Notes: generated by a model not told the origin, from the letters alone. Counted from the stretch's first letter, positions 46,206 through 59,201 are shown. The stretch: DNA of 64,000 nucleotides from Portibacter lacus (GCF_021533215.1 NZ_JAJNKA010000003.1:124001-188000); one strand, 5' to 3'. Made by a program: numbers and translations.

Positions 46206-49200
46206 TTAATCTAATAAACCTACTTCCTCAGCTTCTTCTAACTCCTCTACTTTCTTAGGTTGTACAAAGATGTCTCTGTACTTTTTAAGACCTGTACCTG
46301 CTGGTATTTTCTTACCTACAATTACATTCTCTTTAAGTCCATCTAGTCCATCTCGTTTCGCTCCTATTGCAGCTGTACTAAGTACTTTAGTTGTCTCCTG
46401 GAATGATGCAGCTGAAATCCAACTGAATACACCTAATGAAGACTTCGTAATACCTTGAAGAACTGGTTTAGAAGTTGCAGGAATAGCATCTCTGAATTCT
46501 ACAATTTTCTGGTCATTTCTTTTCAGCATTGAATTCTCTTCTCTCAACTGTCTCAATGTTACTAATTGACCAGCTTTAAGATTTGTAGAATCGTTTGCTT
46601 CTGTAATGAATTTCTTATCATAGATCCAATCATTCTGTTCAAGGAAATCATGTCTTTCGACTGCTTCTCCTTCTAAGAATACGGTATCCCCAGCATCTTC
46701 GATCTGTAATCTCTTCATCATCTGACGAACGATTACCTCGATGTGCTTATCATTAATGTCAATACCTTGTGACCGATAAACTTCTTGTATTTCATTCACT
46801 AAGTAATACTGAACAGCGAATGGTCCTTTTATCTTTAAGATGTCTGCAGGAGAGATCGAACCATCAGATAAAGGCATTCCTGCTCTTACGAAGTCACCTT
46901 CTTGAACAAGGATGTGCTTAGAAAGACCAATAAGGTATTTCTTTTTCTGATTCGTTTTCTCATCTTCTACGAAAACCTCTCTGTTACCTCTCTTAATCTT
47001 ACCGAAAGAAACAATACCGTCTATTTCAGCTGTCGATGCAGGATTCGAAGGGTTTCTTGCTTCGAAAAGCTCCGTTACCCTTGGAAGACCACCGGTAATA
47101 TCCTGAACTCCTCCAATTTTTCTTGGAATCTTCACGATCTTATCACCCGCTCTTACTTCTGCACCATCTTCGATAGATATATATGCTCCTACTGGTAAGT
47201 TGTAACTTTTCAACTCTTCACCAGAAGTAGAAATAATCTTAATCGTAGGAATCTTTTTCTTATTCTTAGATTCAACTACAACTTTCTCTGCGAAACCTGT
47301 TTGATCATCTCTCTCAATTCTAAATGTTTGACCTTCTTCGATCGCTTCAAATTGAGCTATTCCTGGGAATTCAGTGATAATCATATTGTTAAATGGATCC
47401 CAATTACAGATCACATCTCCTTTCTCAACTACTTGCTTGTCTTTAACAAATAAAGACGCACCGTATGGAATAAATAAGGTAACATATAGCTTACCTGTTT
47501 CAGGATTTACAATTCTTACTTCTCCTGATCTTGAAAGTACAACATTTACTTTCTTGCCATTTTCTTCAGAAGCAACCGTCTTAATATTATCAAATTCTAA
47601 CTTACCATGGAACTTAGAAATCAATTCAGACTCTTGTTTTGTAACAGATGCGATACCCCCAACGTGGAATGTACGTAATGTCAACTGTGTTCCCGGCTCA
47701 CCAATACTCTGAGCAGCGATAATTCCTACAGCATCTCCTTCTTCTGCAATTCTACCAGAAGCAAGGTTTTTACCATAACATTTCACACATACTCCATATT
47801 TAGTCTCACAAGTCAATACTGATCTGATGGTAACCATCTCGATTCCAGCATCTTCTATTCTAGCTGCAGCTTCAGGACTGATGTATTCTCCTGCTTTTAA
47901 CAATACTTCGTCAGTTACTGGATCTTCTACATCATATAATGTATAACGACCAATAATTCTAGCAGCAAGAGTTTCGATTACTTTTTCATTCTCTTTAAGA
48001 GCATATGTCTCTATTCCTCTTAAAGTATCACAATCCTCTTCTGTAATAATTACATCTTGAGATACATCCACAAGTCTTCTTGTAAGGTAACCCGCATCCG
48101 CAGTTTTTAATGCCGTATCGGCAAGACCTTTTCTCGCACCGTGAGTAGATATAAAGTACTCTAATACTGAAAGTCCTTCTAGGAAGTTGGAAAGAATCGG
48201 ATTCTCAATAATAGATCCTCCAGTATCTCCTGATTTCCTTGGCTTAGCCATCAGTCCTCTCAGTCCACATAACTGCTTAATCTGCTGTTGTGATCCCCTT
48301 GCACCTGAGTGAAGCATCATATAAACAGAGTTAAATCCGTCTTTATGTTCCGCTAACTCAGTCATTAGGTTTTCAGTGATCTTATTATCTGCCATGGTCC
48401 ACTTATCAATGATCTGACTATATCTCTCATTGTTAGTAATTAGACCCATGTTATAGTTTTCCCAAACTTCATCTACTTCTTGATTCGCATCTAATAGCGT
48501 ACTTTCTCTTTTCGTTGGGTTTATTAAATCTCCCAAGTTAAATGATAATCCACCTTTAAATGACCACAAGAATCCTAATTCCTTAATTTTATCTAAGAAA
48601 ACAGCTGTTTCTTTGAAACTAGTAAGATCAATGATTTTACTGATCTCTTTCTTCAAGTTCTTCTTAGTCAATAACTCATTGATATAAGGAACTGAATCAG
48701 GAACTGCTTCATTGAAAATAACTCTTCCTACACTAGATTCAATCACTTCAGGAACTAGTTGTCCAAGTTCATTTTTTACATTAACCCTAACTTTAATAGT
48801 TGCATGAAGATTAACTTTACCTTCGTTGTATGCAATCAATACTTCTTCTGGGCTGTAAAATGTCATTCCCTCACCGTCAACTTTAGTCTCTTTTGTAGAA
48901 GTTCTCAACTTCGTAAGATAGTAAAGTCCTAATACCATATCCTGTGATGGAAGGGTAATAGGTGATCCATTCTGTGGATTCAACATGTTGTGACAAGCAA
49001 GCATTAAAACTTGTGCTTCTAGAATCGCAGCATGTCCTAAAGGAACGTGAACTGCCATCTGGTCACCATCAAAATCCGCATTAAACGCACCACAAACAAG
49101 TGGGTGAAGTTGAATTGCTTTTCCTTCTACTAATTTTGGCTGGAATGCTTGAATAGAAAGTCTGTGAAGCGTTGGAGCCCTGTTTAATAGAACCGGGTGT

Positions 49201-50498
49201 CCTTTCAAGATATTCTCTAATATCTCCCAAATCACTGGATCTTTACGATCTACTAATTTCTTAGCTGACTTTACAGTTTTTACAATTCCTCTCTCAATTA
49301 ATTTCCTAATAATAAAAGGTTTGAATAACTCAGATGCCATTCCTTTTGGAATACCACACTCATGCAATTTCAATGTAGGTCCTACTACAATTACAGATCT
49401 TCCTGAATAATCCACCCTTTTTCCTAAAAGATTCTGACGGAAACGACCTTGCTTACCTTTAAGAATATCACTTAAAGATTTCAACGCTCTTCCACCTTCT
49501 GCTTTTACTGCATTTGATTTACGTGAGTTATCAAATAATGAATCGACTGCCTCTTGAAGCATTCTTTTCTCATTTCTCAAGATTACTTCTGGAGCTTTAA
49601 TCTCTAAAAGTCTCTTAAGACGATTGTTTCTAATAATAACTCTTCTATAAAGATCATTAAGATCTGAAGATGCAAATCGTCCACCATCTAAAGGAACTAA
49701 TGGTCTCAATTCTGGTGGAATAATAGGTAAGTATTGGATAATAGCCCATTCAGGTCTGTTATCGATTCTTGTTTGTCCGTCTCTAAATGCTTCTACAACT
49801 CTTAATCTCTTAAGTGCTTCAGATTTCCGTTGTTGAGAAGTCTCATTTGCAGCTTGATATCTAAGTGCAGCTGATAATTCATCAAGCTCTAATCTTTCTA
49901 ATAGCATTTTCACAGCTTCAGCACCCATGTAGGCGATGAATTTCTGTGGATCACTATCATCAAGCATTTGATTTTCTTTCGGAAGACCATCTAACACTTC
50001 GAAATACTCCTCTTCCGTTAATAAATCTTGCTTAGCAATTCCATCTTCTTCTTTCACTCCAGCTTGGATAACTACATATCTTTCGTAGTAAATGATTGAT
50101 TCTAATTTCTTAGAAGACAATCCTAGTAAGTATCCTATCTTGTTTGGTAGCGATTTAAAGAACCAAATGTGAACTACAGGAACAACTAATTTAATGTGTC
50201 CCATTCTCTCTCTTCTCACTTTCTTCTCAGTGACCTCTACCCCACATCTATCACATACAATTCCTTTATATCTAATTCTTTTATATTTCCCGCAGTAACA
50301 TTCGTAATCCTTTACAGGCCCGAATATTCTTTCACAGAAAAGCCCATCTCTTTCCGGCTTGTAAGAACGGTAATTGATCGTCTCTGGCTTAAGTACTTCA
50401 CCAAATGATCTCTCTAAAATATCATCCGGCGAACACAGGCTGATCGTGATCGACTCGAATGGAGCTCTTGTCTGCGTATTGTTCTTTCTAAAAGGCAT
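46206..50498 (-). CDS. rpoC: DNA-directed RNA polymerase subunit beta'
   Basis: A 1430-residue protein, usual for the phylum. The N-terminal zinc ribbon is [20 protein letters not shown] (about residues 67-86). The catalytic magnesium loop is [12 protein letters not shown], near residue 470. A second zinc site is in [15 protein letters not shown] (about 895-910), followed by [18 protein letters not shown] of the trigger-loop region. With RpoB it forms the catalytic cleft of RNA polymerase. It begins 31 bases after rpoB. It ends in an acidic tail ([14 protein letters not shown]). I see no inteins or lineage-unusual truncation. Confidence 0.99.
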   Translation of the reverse strand: MPFRKNNTQTRAPFESITISLCSPDDILERSFGEVLKPETINYRSYKPERDGLFCERIFGPVKDYECYCGKYKRIRYKGIVCDRCGVEVTEKKVRRERMGHIKLVVPVVHIWFFKSLPNKIGYLLGLSSKKLESIIYYERYVVIQAGVKEEDGIAKQDLLTEEEYFEVLDGLPKENQMLDDSDPQKFIAYMGAEAVKMLLERLELDELSAALRYQAANETSQQRKSEALKRLRVVEAFRDGQTRIDNRPEWAIIQYLPIIPPELRPLVPLDGGRFASSDLNDLYRRVIIRNNRLKRLLEIKAPEVILRNEKRMLQEAVDSLFDNSRKSNAVKAEGGRALKSLSDILKGKQGRFRQNLLGKRVDYSGRSVIVVGPTLKLHECGIPKGMASELFKPFIIRKLIERGIVKTVKSAKKLVDRKDPVIWEILENILKGHPVLLNRAPTLHRLSIQAFQPKLVEGKAIQLHPLVCGAFNADFDGDQMAVHVPLGHAAILEAQVLMLACHNMLNPQNGSPITLPSQDMVLGLYYLTKLRTSTKETKVDGEGMTFYSPEEVLIAYNEGKVNLHATIKVRVNVKNELGQLVPEVIESSVGRVIFNEAVPDSVPYINELLTKKNLKKEISKIIDLTSFKETAVFLDKIKELGFLWSFKGGLSFNLGDLINPTKRESTLLDANQEVDEVWENYNMGLITNNERYSQIIDKWTMADNKITENLMTELAEHKDGFNSVYMMLHSGARGSQQQIKQLCGLRGLMAKPRKSGDTGGSIIENPILSNFLEGLSVLEYFISTHGARKGLADTALKTADAGYLTRRLVDVSQDVIITEEDCDTLRGIETYALKENEKVIETLAARIIGRYTLYDVEDPVTDEVLLKAGEYISPEAAARIEDAGIEMVTIRSVLTCETKYGVCVKCYGKNLASGRIAEEGDAVGIIAAQSIGEPGTQLTLRTFHVGGIASVTKQESELISKFHGKLEFDNIKTVASEENGKKVNVVLSRSGEVRIVNPETGKLYVTLFIPYGASLFVKDKQVVEKGDVICNWDPFNNMIITEFPGIAQFEAIEEGQTFRIERDDQTGFAEKVVVESKNKKKIPTIKIISTSGEELKSYNLPVGAYISIEDGAEVRAGDKIVKIPRKIGGVQDITGGLPRVTELFEARNPSNPASTAEIDGIVSFGKIKRGNREVFVEDEKTNQKKKYLIGLSKHILVQEGDFVRAGMPLSDGSISPADILKIKGPFAVQYYLVNEIQEVYRSQGIDINDKHIEVIVRQMMKRLQIEDAGDTVFLEGEAVERHDFLEQNDWIYDKKFITEANDSTNLKAGQLVTLRQLREENSMLKRNDQKIVEFRDAIPATSKPVLQGITKSSLGVFSWISAASFQETTKVLSTAAIGAKRDGLDGLKENVIVGKKIPAGTGLKKYRDIFVQPKKVEELEEAEEVGLLD

Positions 50499-50529
50499 AA
50501 TACTCTTTTTATTTAAATTGGTGAATTAA

Positions 50530-53500
50530 TTAGTCAAATTTGATATCTAATGCTAAACCTTTCAACTCGTGAACAAGTACATTAAAGGATTCCGGAACGT
50601 TTGGTTCTGGTAAATTATCCCCTTTAACGATTGCTTCGTAAGCCTTAGCTCTACCGATAATATCATCTGACTTAATAGTTAACAACTCCCTAAGGATGTT
50701 AGAAGCACCAAATGCCTCAAGTGCCCAAACTTCCATCTCACCAAATCTCTGCCCTCCAAATTGAGCCTTACCACCTAATGGTTGTTGTGTAATCAACGAG
50801 TACGGTCCGATTGATCTTGCGTGCATCTTATCATCCACCATGTGAGATAACTTAAGCATGTAGATCACACCTACTGTTGCTTGCTGGTGGAATCTGTCTC
50901 CAGTTTCACCATCATACAAATAAGTTTGTCCTAAAGAAGGTAAATTTGCAGCTTGAATTTGCTCTTCGATTTCATCCGTCGAAGCTCCATCAAATATTGG
51001 TGTTGCAAATTTTAAGTCCATTTTCTTTCCAGCCCAACCAAGAACTGTTTCGAAAATCTGTCCCAGGTTCATCCTAGAAGGTACACCTAATGGATTCAGT
51101 ACGATATCCACTGGAGTTCCATCAGCTAAGAAAGGCATATCTTCGTGTCTTACGATTCTTGATACAATTCCCTTATTACCGTGTCTTCCTGCTAACTTAT
51201 CTCCTACTTTAAGCTTTCTTTTCTTAGCCATGTAAACTTTAGCAAGCTTTAAAACACCTGCTGGAAGCTCATCTCCAATGCTAATATTAAACTTCTCTCT
51301 TTTGTATTTTCCAACTTCCTCGTTTACCTTGATGCTATAGTTATGAAGCGTTCTCGCAATCATACTATTCACATGCTCATCTTTCGTCCAGTTAGAATAA
51401 TCAACTTCGTTGTAGTTAATTTCCTTAAGTACTTTCGGTGAAAATTTAGTTCCTTTCGAAATTAACTCTTCGTTGTAAATACTTCTTACTCCTTCAGAAG
51501 ACATTCCACTTGCCATCTTCATTAGCTTATCGACTAATGTAGTCTGCAATTCATTCAATGCCACTGCGTGCTTATCTTCCAATTTCGATAAAAGATCTTT
51601 TTCCTGAACTTTCTGGAATTTATCTTTTTTCGCTCTTGCAAATAATCTTTTATCAATGATGATACCTTTCGTAGATGGAGGTGCTTTTAATGAAGCATCT
51701 TTTACATCTCCTGCTTTATCACCGAAGATCGCTCTAAGTAATTTCTCTTCAGGTGTTGGATCCGACTCTCCTTTTGGAGTAATCTTTCCAATCAAAATAT
51801 CACCTTCTTTTACCCAAGCACCAACTCTGATAATACCGTTCTCATCAAGATCTTTCGTCGCTTCTTCAGAAACGTTAGGAATATCATTTGTCAATTCTTC
51901 TTCACCTAATTTCGTATCTCTGATATCTAAATCAAAGTTTTCAATGTGAAGTGAAGTAAAGATATCTTCTCTTACTACTCTTTCAGAAAGTACGATTGCA
52001 TCCTCATAGTTATACCCTTTCCAAGGCATGAATGATACCATCAAGTTCTGCCCTAATGCTAATTCACCTTTTTCAGTTGCATAACCATCACAAAGGATAC
52101 TTCCTTTTATAACTCTATCTCCCTTAGCTACAATTGGCTGAAGGTTAATACAAGTTCCTTGATTCGTTCTTCTAAACTTAGTTAAAGGATAAGATTTCAC
52201 ATTGCTTTCAAATGAAACCAATTGCTCATCTTCACTCATATCATATCTGATGACGATTTCATTCGCATCCACATATTCAACAACTCCTTCACCCTCTGCA
52301 TTGATTAACATTCTAGAGTCTCTCGCTACCTTTCCTTCTAGTCCAGTTCCTACAATAGGAGACGAAGGCTTAATTAAAGGCACCGCTTGACGTTGCATGT
52401 TAGATCCCATCAAGGCTCTATTCGCATCATCATTCTCTAAGAAAGGAATCAATGATGCCGAAACACCAACAATTTGATTCGGAGCAACATCCATGAATTC
52501 AACTTCCGAAGGAGTTAAAACAGGGAAATCACCGTGTTCTCTACATTTAATTCTATCAGAAACAAATGCTCCTTCTTCATTCAAGATTGAATTGGCTTGT
52601 GCCACTTTCTTGAAATCCTCTCCTTCTGCTGATAAATATTGACCATTTCCTGTAAGATCAACTACTCCATCATGAACCGGACGGTATGGTGTTTCAAGGA
52701 AACCCATTTTATTTACTTTCGCATGCACACAAAGTGTAGAAATCAATCCAATATTCGGTCCCTCTGGTGTTTCAATGGTACATAATCTACCATAGTGAGA
52801 ATAGTGAACATCCCTTACCTCAAAACCTGCTCTTTCTCTGGATAAACCTCCAGGTCCTAGAGCTGAAATTCTTCTTTTGTGCGTAATCTCAGAAAGTGGA
52901 TTCGTTTGATCCAGGAATTGAGATAACTGCGACGTTCCGAAGAATGAATTAATTACAGAGGAAAGTGTTCTTGCGTTGATCAAATCCACAGGAGTAAAAA
53001 CTTCATTATCTCTAACGTTCATTCTTTCTCTGATCGTTCTTGCCATTCTTGCAAGACCAACACCGAACTGAGCATATAATTGCTCTCCTACTGTTCTAAC
53101 TCTTCTGTTTGACAAGTGATCGATATCATCTAACTCCGCTCTTTGGTTAATTAGACTAACCAAGTAGTGAATGATATTAATGATATCATCTTTAGTCAAA
53201 ACTAAAGTTTCTTTATCTGTATCAAGCTTAAGCTTTCTATTGATTTTATATCTTCCTACTTCTCCAAGATTATATCTCTTATCTGAGAAGAATAATTTAT
53301 CGATAATTCCTCTTGCTGTTTCTTCATCTGGTGGATCAGTACCTCTTAGTTGTCTGTATATATACTGTACAGCTTCAATTTCTGAACTAGATGGATCTTT
53401 CTGAAGTGTATTATAGATAATTGAGAAATCTTCCGCGATATCATCCTTTTGAAGAATGATGCTATCGATATCAGCGTCAAGAATCAACTTAACATTCTCT

Positions 53501-54351
53501 TCATCTAAAATTACATCTCTTTCAAGGATAATTTCATTTCTCTCAATGGTAACCACCTCTCCAGTATCTTCATCCACGAAATCCTCAGACCATTTTCTTA
53601 AAACTCTCGCTGCTAATTTTCTACCAATCGCTTTTTTAATCTCTTTTTGGGTAACCTTAATCTCCTCAGCTAATCCAAAAATATCCAGAATCTCTTTATC
53701 AGAATCAAAACCAATGGCTCTTAATAAAGTAGTAACTGGGAATTTTTTCTTTCTGTCAATGTACGCATACATTACAGTATTAATATCTGTAGCAAACTCC
53801 ATCCAAGCTCCTTTGAAAGGAATTACTCTAGCAGAGTAAATCTTAGTTCCATTCGGGTGGAAACTTTGACTAAAGAATACTCCAGGAGATCTGTGTAGTT
53901 GAGAAACAATAATACGTTCTGCACCATTGATCACGAAAGTCCCCTTAGGTGTCATGTACGGAATGTTTCCAAGAAAAACATCTTGAACGATCGTCTGAAA
54001 ATCTACATGCTCTTCATCATTACAAGATAATCTTAGTTTAGCTTTAAGTGGAACACTATAAGTTAAACCTCTCTGCATACATTCTGCAATACTATATCTT
54101 GGAGGATCGATAAAGTAATCTAAAAATTCTAATACGAAAATATTTCTGGCATCCGTTATAGGGAAGTTTTCCTGAAAAACCCTATAAAGTCCTTCACTAT
54201 TCCTATTTTCGGGTGTTGTACCTAATTGGAAAAACTCCATAAAGGAATCAAGCTGAATGTCCAATAAGTTTGGTGTTTCAGAAGGAAGTTTAATTTTCCC
54301 AAAATTTACTCTTGCTTCTTCAGCAAGAATCGCGGTGGTATTGGAAGACAT
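50530..54351 (-). CDS. rpoB: DNA-directed RNA polymerase subunit beta
   Basis: A 1273-residue protein from the ATG at 54351 ([20 protein letters not shown]). An upstream in-frame start at 54417 would place the start at the foot of the leader hairpin and add atypical residues. The rifampicin region has the usual residues ([20 protein letters not shown], then [13 protein letters not shown]), consistent with a sensitive enzyme. The C terminus has [11 protein letters not shown] and the [18 protein letters not shown] segment. It forms half of the polymerase cleft and is co-transcribed with rpoC. A short hairpin (CCGGT-CAAT-ACCGG, 54373-54386) lies about 20 bases before its start. Confidence 0.99.
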   Translation of the reverse strand: MSSNTTAILAEEARVNFGKIKLPSETPNLLDIQLDSFMEFFQLGTTPENRNSEGLYRVFQENFPITDARNIFVLEFLDYFIDPPRYSIAECMQRGLTYSVPLKAKLRLSCNDEEHVDFQTIVQDVFLGNIPYMTPKGTFVINGAERIIVSQLHRSPGVFFSQSFHPNGTKIYSARVIPFKGAWMEFATDINTVMYAYIDRKKKFPVTTLLRAIGFDSDKEILDIFGLAEEIKVTQKEIKKAIGRKLAARVLRKWSEDFVDEDTGEVVTIERNEIILERDVILDEENVKLILDADIDSIILQKDDIAEDFSIIYNTLQKDPSSSEIEAVQYIYRQLRGTDPPDEETARGIIDKLFFSDKRYNLGEVGRYKINRKLKLDTDKETLVLTKDDIINIIHYLVSLINQRAELDDIDHLSNRRVRTVGEQLYAQFGVGLARMARTIRERMNVRDNEVFTPVDLINARTLSSVINSFFGTSQLSQFLDQTNPLSEITHKRRISALGPGGLSRERAGFEVRDVHYSHYGRLCTIETPEGPNIGLISTLCVHAKVNKMGFLETPYRPVHDGVVDLTGNGQYLSAEGEDFKKVAQANSILNEEGAFVSDRIKCREHGDFPVLTPSEVEFMDVAPNQIVGVSASLIPFLENDDANRALMGSNMQRQAVPLIKPSSPIVGTGLEGKVARDSRMLINAEGEGVVEYVDANEIVIRYDMSEDEQLVSFESNVKSYPLTKFRRTNQGTCINLQPIVAKGDRVIKGSILCDGYATEKGELALGQNLMVSFMPWKGYNYEDAIVLSERVVREDIFTSLHIENFDLDIRDTKLGEEELTNDIPNVSEEATKDLDENGIIRVGAWVKEGDILIGKITPKGESDPTPEEKLLRAIFGDKAGDVKDASLKAPPSTKGIIIDKRLFARAKKDKFQKVQEKDLLSKLEDKHAVALNELQTTLVDKLMKMASGMSSEGVRSIYNEELISKGTKFSPKVLKEINYNEVDYSNWTKDEHVNSMIARTLHNYSIKVNEEVGKYKREKFNISIGDELPAGVLKLAKVYMAKKRKLKVGDKLAGRHGNKGIVSRIVRHEDMPFLADGTPVDIVLNPLGVPSRMNLGQIFETVLGWAGKKMDLKFATPIFDGASTDEIEEQIQAANLPSLGQTYLYDGETGDRFHQQATVGVIYMLKLSHMVDDKMHARSIGPYSLITQQPLGGKAQFGGQRFGEMEVWALEAFGASNILRELLTIKSDDIIGRAKAYEAIVKGDNLPEPNVPESFNVLVHELKGLALDIKFD

Positions 54352-54419
54352 AATTGAGATATTTATAATGAACCGGTCAATACCGGAATAATCTTCAAAA
54401 CAAAAAAAATAATACAAGT

Positions 54420-54472
54420 AAACGACGATAGGCTTAGATCAAGTCTCCTTGATTTAAGCCCTATCGCCGTTT
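54420..54472 (-). promoter_or_regulatory. Long hairpin in the rplL-rpoB gap (attenuator or RNase III site)
   Basis: The arms 54420-54443 and 54448-54472 pair over about 24 bp with one bulged base, one A-C mismatch and a G-U pair, around a 4-base loop. On the minus strand a T-rich stretch (ACTTGTATTATTTTTTTTG) follows. The place is that of the known attenuator and RNase III processing site between rplL and rpoB in E. coli. Here it could trim rpoBC expression below that of the ribosomal proteins. The role is inferred from position and fold. Confidence 0.75.
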
Positions 54473-54503
54473 AATATGTATTGGATCTTAATTCGATCAT
54501 TAA

Positions 54504-54884
54504 CTACTTCAACTCTACTTGAGCGCCAGCAGCCTCGAGTTCAGATTTAATAGATTCAGCGTCAGCTTTAGGAACTCCTTCCTTAATTACTGCTGGTGCA
54601 CCGTCTACTAAGTCTTTAGCATCTTTAAGTCCTACTCCTAAAAGGTTTTTAACTGCTTTTACAACAGCAAGTTTAGCACTTCCAGCGGAAGTTAACTCGA
54701 TGTCAAATTCAGTTTTTTCCTCAGCAGCGTCGTCTCCTCCGCCACCAGCAGGTCCAGCAGCAACAGCTACAGCTGCAGCAGCAGGCTCAATACCGTACTC
54801 GTCTTTTAAAATGTCAGCTAATTCACTTACGTCTTTTACTGTAAGATTTACTAACTGTTCTGCAATTGCTTTTAAATCAGCCAT
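54504..54884 (-). CDS. rplL: 50S ribosomal protein L7/L12
   Basis: A 126-residue acidic protein with an N-terminal dimerisation helix ([22 protein letters not shown]), an Ala/Gly-rich hinge (about residues 37-52), and a globular domain with [27 protein letters not shown]. It forms the mobile stalk that recruits translation factors to the ribosome. It lies downstream of rplJ with a gap of 61 bases, and upstream of the long hairpin and rpoB. Confidence 0.98.
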   Translation of the reverse strand: MADLKAIAEQLVNLTVKDVSELADILKDEYGIEPAAAAVAVAAGPAGGGGDDAAEEKTEFDIELTSAGSAKLAVVKAVKNLLGVGLKDAKDLVDGAPAVIKEGVPKADAESIKSELEAAGAQVELK

Positions 54885-54945
54885 TTTAATTATGGTTTTA
54901 AATTTTTTAACAATAGTTGCGTATAATAAATGCTTGGAAGCCTAT

Positions 54946-55482
54946 TTATTCAGCACCAGGTCTTTCCTGAAGTGCTTTTACTAATCCAGCGATCGTATTT
55001 CCTCCAGACTGTAAAGAGCCCAAAACGTTTTTGATCGGTGATTGTAATAACGTAACAATTTCTCCTAATAAATCTTCTTTAGATTTCAAGTTAGCTAACG
55101 CCTCGATCTGATCATCACCGATGAAAACATCTTGGTCTATGTAAGCTGCTTTAAGAATTGGTCTTTCACCTTTCTTACCTCTAAATTCTTTGATTACTTT
55201 AGCAGGATCATTTGCTACATCTGTAAACATTAAAGCGGTTGGCCCTTTTAAGATATCAAAAAGTGGAGCGTATCCCTTTTCTTCACCAAAAGTTTCTAAT
55301 GCTTTTTTTGCTAATGTATTTTTGACAACTTTCATTTCTATGCCTTTATCATAGCATAGTCCACGAAGTTTATTTACTTGTTCTACTGTAAGTTGAGAAG
55401 AATCAGTTAAGTAAAAGAAATCACTATTACTGAACTTTTCTTTTAACTCCTCTATTGCAGCAGTTTTTTCAGTTCTATTCAT
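54946..55482 (-). CDS. rplJ: 50S ribosomal protein L10
   Basis: A 178-residue protein with the L10 N-terminal domain (EKTAAIEELKEKFSNSDFFY, KVVKNTLAKKAL) and the C-terminal helix that carries L7/L12 dimers. Only 17 bases separate it from rplA, so there is no room for a structured L10 leader like the one in E. coli. Any autoregulation would have to act elsewhere. Confidence 0.97.
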   Translation of the reverse strand: MNRTEKTAAIEELKEKFSNSDFFYLTDSSQLTVEQVNKLRGLCYDKGIEMKVVKNTLAKKALETFGEEKGYAPLFDILKGPTALMFTDVANDPAKVIKEFRGKKGERPILKAAYIDQDVFIGDDQIEALANLKSKEDLLGEIVTLLQSPIKNVLGSLQSGGNTIAGLVKALQERPGAE

Positions 55483-55499
55483 TTTTATTAGTTATATCT

Positions 55500-56192
55500 T
55501 TACTTAATAGATTTTGGATCAATACTTATACCAGGACTCATAGAACTTGCTATACTAACAGATTTCAAGTAAGTTCCTTTAGCAGTAGAAGGTTTCATCT
55601 TATTAATAAGACTAAGTAATTCATGTGCATTCTCCGTTAATTTCTCAGAACTAAAAGACACTCTTCCGATAGAAGAATGAATAATTCCATATTTATCAAC
55701 TCTAAATGCAATCTTACCACCTTTAACATCTGTAACTGCACTTGCTACATCCATAGTAACGGTTCCAGATTTAGGATTAGGCATTAAACCTCTAGGTCCT
55801 AATATTCTACCGATTCTACCAACTTGTGCCATTACTGTAGGCATTGCAATTACAACGTCTACATCAGTCCATCCACCTTGGATTTTAGTTACATACTCAT
55901 CTAGACCAACATAATCAGCACCTGCTTCTTTAGCTTCTGCTTCTTTGTCTGGAGTACATAATACCAATACAGATTTTGATTTTCCTGTTCCATTTGGTAA
56001 TGAAACGGTACCTCTGATAGCTTGGTCAGCTTTTCGAGGGTCTACGCCTAATCTTACGTGAACATCAACAGAAGCATCAAACTTCGTAATGTTAACTTCT
56101 TTGACTAGCGCCATTGCTTCATCTAAAGGGTATAGCTTATCGCTATCGACTTTAGCTGCAGCAACTTTCCACTTTTTGGTTACTTTTGCCAT
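55500..56192 (-). CDS. rplA: 50S ribosomal protein L1
   Basis: A 230-residue protein from the ATG at 56192 ([16 protein letters not shown]); a frame beginning six codons earlier is less likely. It has the family segments [38 protein letters not shown] and [19 protein letters not shown]1 forms the L1 stalk at the ribosomal E site and in some bacteria represses the rplK-rplA mRNA. It lies 65 bases after rplK. Confidence 0.98.
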   Translation of the reverse strand: MAKVTKKWKVAAAKVDSDKLYPLDEAMALVKEVNITKFDASVDVHVRLGVDPRKADQAIRGTVSLPNGTGKSKSVLVLCTPDKEAEAKEAGADYVGLDEYVTKIQGGWTDVDVVIAMPTVMAQVGRIGRILGPRGLMPNPKSGTVTMDVASAVTDVKGGKIAFRVDKYGIIHSSIGRVSFSSEKLTENAHELLSLINKMKPSTAKGTYLKSVSIASSMSPGISIDPKSIK

Positions 56193-56257
56193 AATTAATC
56201 TAAGGTCCAAACGTATATAACAAAATATATACTCCCTTGTTTTAAAATGTTAAATAA

Positions 56258-56701
56258 TTAATTTTCCCAAGGAGGGGTACCTTTGACCACTAATCCCATA
56301 CTTCTTGCAGTTCCAGCTACCATTTTCATAGCAGATTCTATTGCATGAGCATTAAGATCCTCCATTTTGTTTTCTGCTATACCCTTCACCTGATCCCAGG
56401 TTACAGTACCAACTTTCTGTCTATTAGATTCAGGAGATCCCTTTTTCAATTTTGCTACTTCCATAAGCTGAGTTGCAGCAGGTGGAGTTTTCACAACAAA
56501 ATCAAAAGATTTATCTTTGAATACAGTAATTACAACAGGAAGTAATTTACCTGCAGATTCTTGAGTCTTAGCATTAAAACGCTTACAAAACTCCATGATA
56601 TTTACCCCTTTTGCACCTAATGCAGGTCCAACTGGCGGTGAAGGATTCGCTGATCCTCCTCTAACCTGGAGTTTAATAAAGCCGTCAATCTCTTTAGCCA
56701 T
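56258..56701 (-). CDS. rplK: 50S ribosomal protein L11
   Basis: A 147-residue protein with the classic N terminus [20 protein letters not shown] and [18 protein letters not shown], and the C-terminal rRNA-binding half ([12 protein letters not shown]). It binds 23S rRNA at the GTPase centre and is needed for the stringent response and for thiostrepton action. It follows nusG after 26 bases. Confidence 0.98.
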   Translation of the reverse strand: MAKEIDGFIKLQVRGGSANPSPPVGPALGAKGVNIMEFCKRFNAKTQESAGKLLPVVITVFKDKSFDFVVKTPPAATQLMEVAKLKKGSPESNRQKVGTVTWDQVKGIAENKMEDLNAHAIESAMKMVAGTARSMGLVVKGTPPWEN

Positions 56702-56727
56702 TTTGAAATATTATTTTATATTCTTAA

Positions 56728-57276
56728 TTAAGATTGTTTTTCTACCTGCATGAAGTTCAACTCTACTTCAGTTCCTCTACCGAAAATCTTAACAATTACT
56801 GTTAATTTCTTCTTCTCTTCATTTACCTCTTTGATGTCACCCACAAAATCTTTAAATGGACCATCGATAATTTTAATTGTTTCACCTTCAATGTAAGGCT
56901 CAATCATTGCTTCTCCGATTTCTTGAGAATCATCTACTCTTCCTAGCATTCTATTCGCCTCTGAAGGCTGCATTGGAATTGGATTATTTTTTCCTAAGAA
57001 ATGAATAACATTAGGCATATTAGCAATGGTAGTAATAATTTCTCCTGATAGTTTCTTTGGATCAGCTTCAATTAAAATATAACCAGGAAGTATGTTTCTT
57101 TCCAGAATGACTTTTTTACCATTACGGATTTTATACACTTTTTCTGATGGAACTAAGATTTGAGTAACAAAATCAGTCCATTTGTTACGCTGTAATTCTA
57201 GTTCGATTCTTTCTTTAATTTTACGTTCCTTACCGCTAATTACTCGAAGAGAATACCATTTTTTTACTTCATCCAT
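56728..57276 (-). CDS. nusG: Transcription termination/antitermination factor NusG
   Basis: A 182-residue protein with the NGN domain (KKWYSLRVISGKERKIKERI, LPGYILIEADP) and a C-terminal KOW domain (GETIKIIDGPFKDFVGDIKEV). It binds RNA polymerase and links it to the ribosome or Rho. It is the second gene of the secE operon, 21 bases after secE. Confidence 0.97.
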   Translation of the reverse strand: MDEVKKWYSLRVISGKERKIKERIELELQRNKWTDFVTQILVPSEKVYKIRNGKKVILERNILPGYILIEADPKKLSGEIITTIANMPNVIHFLGKNNPIPMQPSEANRMLGRVDDSQEIGEAMIEPYIEGETIKIIDGPFKDFVGDIKEVNEEKKKLTVIVKIFGRGTEVELNFMQVEKQS

Positions 57277-57297
57277 GGAAATTATTATTATTGTTTC

Positions 57298-57495
57298 TTA
57301 AAACTTAATTTTATAAAGATTCTGTAACAGTAAACCATTAAATACCAAATCCATGACAAATATGATAAGAGCAATAATAACAGAAGCTACAAGAACTAAT
57401 CTAGTACTACTAAGTAAACTAGGCCATGAAGGCCATGTAACTTTGTGTACCAGTTCATTGTAACTTTCTTTTACGTATAAAACTAAACTTTCCAT
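57298..57495 (-). CDS. secE: Preprotein translocase subunit SecE
   Basis: A 65-residue protein with an amphipathic start (YVKESYNELVHKVTWPSWPS) and one membrane segment (LVLVASVIIALIIFVMDLVF). The single-helix short form is usual outside the gamma-proteobacteria. It stabilises SecY in the inner membrane. It lies between tRNA-Trp and nusG. Confidence 0.95.
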   Translation of the reverse strand: MESLVLYVKESYNELVHKVTWPSWPSLLSSTRLVLVASVIIALIIFVMDLVFNGLLLQNLYKIKF

Positions 57496-57575
57496 TATTT
57501 CTTTTCTGGTTTAAGAATTCTTGAAAATTCTTATGATAGATTTTGAAAAATTAAATCCTAACTTCCCAAATTTTG

Positions 57576-57648
<73 letters not shown>

Positions 57649-57725
57649 AAAACATCAATTTCAAAATAAAATTCCTCTTTAGAAATATAATTTGAAACCG
57701 ACTTAAAATACCTACTTTTCAAATG

Positions 57726-57758
57726 AGAAAAATTAAGCACCCAACCGGATGCTTAATT
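57726..57758 (-). terminator. Terminator after tuf
   Basis: On the minus strand AATTAAGCA and TGCTTAATT form a 9-bp stem with a 10-base loop, followed by TTTCTC. It begins about 35 bases after the tuf stop and would separate tRNA-tuf transcripts from tRNA-Trp-secE; read-through is possible. Confidence 0.7.
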
Positions 57759-57792
57759 ATCTCAATAAATTGTATTTTCTAAGAATATTTTA

Positions 57793-58989
57793 CTATTCTA
57801 TAATCTCAGTAACTTGACCTGCACCTACAGTTCTTCCACCTTCTCTTATCGCAAATCTTAATCCTTTTTCCATTGCAATTGTATTGATCAATTCAACTTC
57901 CAAAGTAACGTTATCACCAGGCATAACCATTTCTACACCTGCTGGTAAAGAACAATCTCCAGTTACGTCAGTAGTTCTAAAGTAGAATTGAGGTCTGTAA
58001 CCATTAAAGAATGGTGTGTGACGTCCTCCTTCATCTTTTCCTAGAACATAAACCTCACATTTGAATTTCTTGTGTGGGTTTACTGATCCTGGAGCACAAA
58101 TAACTTGTCCTCTCTTGATATTATCTTTTTCTATACCTCTTAAAAGAAGTCCTGCATTATCTCCAGCTTCTCCTCTTGCTAAGATCTTTCTAAACATCTC
58201 AACTCCAGTTACAGTAGAAGTAAGTGGCTTCTCATCTGGTTTTTGCATTCCAATAATCTGAACTGAATCTCCAGTGTTAATAACACCTCTTTCGATTCTA
58301 CCAGTTGCAACTGTTCCTCTACCTGTAATAGAGAAAACATCCTCTACCGGCATTAAGAAAGGCTGATCAACTAATCTTTCTGGTTCAGGAATGTCAGCAT
58401 CAACAGCAGCCATTAATTTCTTAATTGCTTCTGTACCAGCTGGATCATCTTCTAAAGCTTTAAGTGCAGAACCTTGAATAACAGAAATATTATCTCCGTC
58501 AAACTCATATTGATCTAATAGTTCTCTAACTTCCATCTCTACCAATTCTAACATTTCCTCATCGTCTACAAGGTCTACCTTGTTCATAAATACAACGATC
58601 TGAGGAACACCAACTTGTCTTGCAAGTAGGATGTGTTCTCTGGTTTGTGGCATAGGACCATCAGTAGCAGCAACTACAAGAATTGCACCATCCATCTGAG
58701 CAGCTCCCGTAACCATGTTTTTCACGTAATCGGCGTGACCTGGACAGTCAACATGCGCATAGTGTCTATTTGCTGTTTCGTACTCCACGTGTGCAGTATT
58801 AATAGTGATACCCCTTTCTTTCTCTTCTGGAGCAGCATCTATCGAATCATAATCTTGCTTTGCAGCTAGACCATCTTTAGAAAGCACGTATGTGATAGCA
58901 GCGGTCAATGTAGTCTTACCGTGGTCTACGTGACCGATTGTACCCACGTTCAAGTGAGGTTTATTCCGTTCAAAAGTTTCTTTAGCCAT
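57793..58989 (-). CDS. tuf: Elongation factor Tu
   Basis: A 398-residue GTPase. G1 is [10 protein letters not shown]2 is in [16 protein letters not shown]3 DCPGHADY, G4 NKVD. Domains II and III follow ([30 protein letters not shown]). It brings aminoacyl-tRNA to the ribosome. It is preceded by four tRNA genes and followed by a terminator and tRNA-Trp. Only one tuf copy is in the window. Confidence 0.99.
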   Translation of the reverse strand: MAKETFERNKPHLNVGTIGHVDHGKTTLTAAITYVLSKDGLAAKQDYDSIDAAPEEKERGITINTAHVEYETANRHYAHVDCPGHADYVKNMVTGAAQMDGAILVVAATDGPMPQTREHILLARQVGVPQIVVFMNKVDLVDDEEMLELVEMEVRELLDQYEFDGDNISVIQGSALKALEDDPAGTEAIKKLMAAVDADIPEPERLVDQPFLMPVEDVFSITGRGTVATGRIERGVINTGDSVQIIGMQKPDEKPLTSTVTGVEMFRKILARGEAGDNAGLLLRGIEKDNIKRGQVICAPGSVNPHKKFKCEVYVLGKDEGGRHTPFFNGYRPQFYFRTTDVTGDCSLPAGVEMVMPGDNVTLEVELINTIAMEKGLRFAIREGGRTVGAGQVTEIIE

Positions 58990-59047
58990 CGGTCAAAGTT
59001 TTTTTTTAAATGTACTTTAGTTAAATAATTAATATAAATAATTTCAG

Positions 59048-59119
<72 letters not shown>

Positions 59120-59201
59120 AGAACGCTTTTTAGGCAAAATAAAGGTCTAAAAAACATCTTCTCATCCATTTAAGTCCGCAAAGATAGCAAAAATTAATTA
59201 G

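Noticed and set aside
53456-53839. A 127-codon plus-strand frame inside rpoB
   Set aside because: It is an antisense shadow of a well-conserved gene.
55483-55499. L10 leader regulating rplJL
   Set aside because: Only 17 bases separate rplA and rplJ, too few for the known L10-binding structure.
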